Below the pieces are notes generated by a model. That model ran no database searches, had not been told where the DNA came from, and saw only the letters and a list, made by a program, of their open reading frames with translations. A DNA stretch of 6,310 nt. It comes from Tannerella sp. GTDB taxonomy: Bacteria; Bacteroidota; Bacteroidia; Bacteroidales; Tannerellaceae. A program made the position numbers and the translations under genes. How positions within the stretch are numbered: the stretch's first letter is position 1; every line of letters starts with the position of its first letter. Below are positions 5,081-6,310 of the stretch, piece by piece. Location: the NCBI GenBank assembly GCA_031277235.1, contig JAITMT010000292.1, positions 1 through 6,310 on the forward strand. The letters run 5' to 3'.

Positions 5081-6130
5081 TTATTCATTGAAATATTTGG
5101 CGCTCGAAATTTCAGGCTTCGAGCCTTCGGTTTTCTTCTTCAAATACTCGATGGCTTCTTCGATGATGGTGTCAATGTTGTTGAGTTGGTCATTGTCCTC
5201 AATATCAACTTTTACATCGGGATCCACGCCGTATTCGGTATATTCCTTGTTGGCGTCGAGAATGGGCGAGGACGAAAAACGGACGCTCCAGCCGTTGGGC
5301 AGTTCGGAATGGAACGGCAAACCGCAGCCTCCGCCCGTCTTGTCTCCGATGAGCGTTACCTGCGGGAAAAGTTTCATTTTATTGACAAAATCGTTCGTGG
5401 CGCTGTAACTGCTTCTGTTCGTGAGCACTGCCACGGGACGCAGCCATTTGATATATTTAGTCGGCTGCAATTCAATCGGATACGGCTCGGAAAGGTCGTT
5501 GTGTCCGGGACCGGTTTTGTGTATAATATATCCTACGAGCCGTTTTTCTTCCAGAAAACGCGAAGCGATGCGTTCGGAATTGGACAGCGCGCCGCCGCCG
5601 TTGTTGCGCACATCGAATATAAGCGCCTTACAGTCTTTGAAATGCAGAAACATTTCATTGAGGTTAGACTCGCTGACGCCATTGGAAAAATCGCCGTAAT
5701 AGACGTAACCGATGCTGTCGCGCAGAATGAGATACTCCATCCCGCCCGCGATATTGTAATCCTTGCCCAGATATTTGTTATGCACGACCGTGTTGAAATT
5801 GTCGGGATAATCGGTGCTCCAGTCCCAGAAACGGGACACGTTGAACGACGAAATCAGGTTGGTATGCCCGTCTTTCAGTTCCGCCAGCATCTTTCCCATC
5901 AATTGAAACAGATGATATTTATCCATCGAATCAGTTACCTGAACGCTGTATTTTTCGTGCATGGCGTCCCAGTCAATGTCCTTATAATCAAAGAAACAGT
6001 AGTGTTCGTCAATGATTTTCCAGAGGGCTTCGAAATTGGTGCGCGCGTCGGAAGAATATTCGTCTTCGACGCTGCAAGAGAGCACAAAGAGGAAAATAAC
6101 TGATATAAAGAATGTTATGATTTTTTTCAT
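5081..6130 (-). CDS. S41-family peptidase lipoprotein (C-terminal processing/tricorn type)
   Basis: This 349-residue protein has a short lipoprotein signal peptide ending in VLSC (Cys19), so it should be anchored in the envelope. An N-terminal helical region (about 28-95) with FEALWKIIDEHYCFFDYKDIDW and LKDGHTNL is typical of the N-terminal domain of Bacteroidota S41 peptidases. The core follows with GYVYYGDF, ALIFDVRNNGGG (169-180) and the nucleophile region LTNRSSYSATNDF (236-248), where Ser243 before Ala fits the catalytic serine. IGDKTGGG (261-268) and YGVDPDVKVD (300-309) complete the fold; Lys264 in the former could be the general base. No PDZ domain is recognised. These enzymes cleave exported proteins near the C-terminus; the substrate here is unknown. 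The start is well supported by a GGGAGG-rich sequence just upstream. It probably shares an operon with the partial gene upstream, 18 bases away. Confidence 0.92.
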   Translation of the reverse strand: MKKIITFFISVIFLFVLSCSVEDEYSSDARTNFEALWKIIDEHYCFFDYKDIDWDAMHEKYSVQVTDSMDKYHLFQLMGKMLAELKDGHTNLISSFNVSRFWDWSTDYPDNFNTVVHNKYLGKDYNIAGGMEYLILRDSIGYVYYGDFSNGVSESNLNEMFLHFKDCKALIFDVRNNGGGALSNSERIASRFLEEKRLVGYIIHKTGPGHNDLSEPYPIELQPTKYIKWLRPVAVLTNRSSYSATNDFVNKMKLFPQVTLIGDKTGGGCGLPFHSELPNGWSVRFSSSPILDANKEYTEYGVDPDVKVDIEDNDQLNNIDTIIEEAIEYLKKKTEGSKPEISSAKYFNE

Positions 6131-6145
6131 CCTGCTTCCTCCCGT
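6131..6145 (-). promoter_or_regulatory. Ribosome binding site of the S41 peptidase gene
   Basis: The minus strand reads CGGGAGGAAGCAGG immediately before the ATG at 6130. This purine-rich Shine-Dalgarno-like sequence is stronger than those of the other genes here and fixes the start. Confidence 0.5.
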
Positions 6146-6148
6146 ACA

Positions 6149-6310
6149 TTAATAATAAGCGCTCCGGAAAAGATTCCGTTTCCGCATTTCGCGACCGCCA
6201 AAAGCCACAAATTCCTTGACGAATCCCACCATAAAATTGTTGGAAACGATGCTTCGTTCCAATTGGTTGATGTGCGTAAAATACAGATTTCCAAAATAAC
6301 CGGCGCGGAC
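6149..6310 (-). CDS. Unrecognised protein, C-terminal 53 residues only
   Basis: An open minus-strand frame runs from the window edge through 53 codons to a TAA at 6151-6149, just 18 bases before the S41 peptidase start. The visible residues include VRAGYFGNLYFTHINQLERS, then NNFMVGFVKEFVAFGG and a basic end RKRNLFRSAYY. Alternating aromatic and polar residues in the first part could suit beta strands, perhaps of an envelope protein, but I do not recognise the family. The close spacing and strong ribosome binding site at the junction suggest an operon with the peptidase. The absence of stops and the codon use support a real gene, but the fragment is short. Confidence 0.55.
   Translation of the reverse strand, partial: VRAGYFGNLYFTHINQLERSIVSNNFMVGFVKEFVAFGGREMRKRNLFRSAYY

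Noticed and set aside
5060..6103. Open frame of 347 codons on the + strand
   Set aside because: It is a long shadow frame opposite the S41 peptidase. The minus-strand protein has a lipobox and S41 motifs; the + strand protein shows nothing recognisable.
1..6310. CRISPR array, tRNA, rRNA or phage structural genes
   Set aside because: No regularly spaced direct repeats, no tRNA cloverleaf or CCA end, no rRNA sequence and no phage-like proteins were seen in either strand.

Overview
The window looks like a chromosomal segment of a member of the Bacteroidota, probably Bacteroidales. The evidence is several -7 promoter elements of the Bacteroides type (TAnnTTTG), AT-rich leaders with little Shine-Dalgarno sequence, lipoprotein signal peptides on short envelope proteins, and transposase and toxin-antitoxin types common in that group. 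No species can be named from the sequence alone.

The left third (1-1800) is a nest of decaying mobile DNA. A minus-strand IS256-type transposase with an N-terminal zinc ribbon (19-932) has its apparent right terminal repeat at about 977-990. That end abuts the 3' part of an IS30-family transposase (991-1378, + strand), which has lost its 5' part and carries at least two frame breaks. The IS30 end (about 1380) in turn sits inside a YafQ/RelE-like toxin gene (1381-1609, minus) that has lost its C-terminal end. Its antitoxin-like partner (1575-1793, minus) remains. The order of events can be read from the truncations: toxin-antitoxin operon first, IS30 into the toxin, then the IS256-type element into IS30.

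The middle (1794-3871) holds two intact + strand housekeeping genes: oxyR, a peroxide-sensing LysR-type regulator with both redox cysteines, and mtgA, a monofunctional peptidoglycan glycosyltransferase with its own well-formed promoter.

The right part (3872-6310) is read mostly from the minus strand. From right to left it holds the end of an unrecognised gene, a lipoprotein S41-family (tail-specific type) peptidase, then a two-gene operon of a double-BON lipoprotein and a BON-LysM protein related in architecture to E. coli Kbp/YgaU, closed by a bidirectional terminator. Between that terminator and mtgA lies a gene-free stretch with a minus-strand promoter-like element and, about 90 bases on, a minus-strand intrinsic terminator. 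This is a candidate small RNA.

The theme of the intact genes is envelope maintenance and stress response. The least explained features are the candidate small RNA, the frame break at a run of eight A in the zinc-ribbon transposase, and the fused antitoxin/toxin reading frame.
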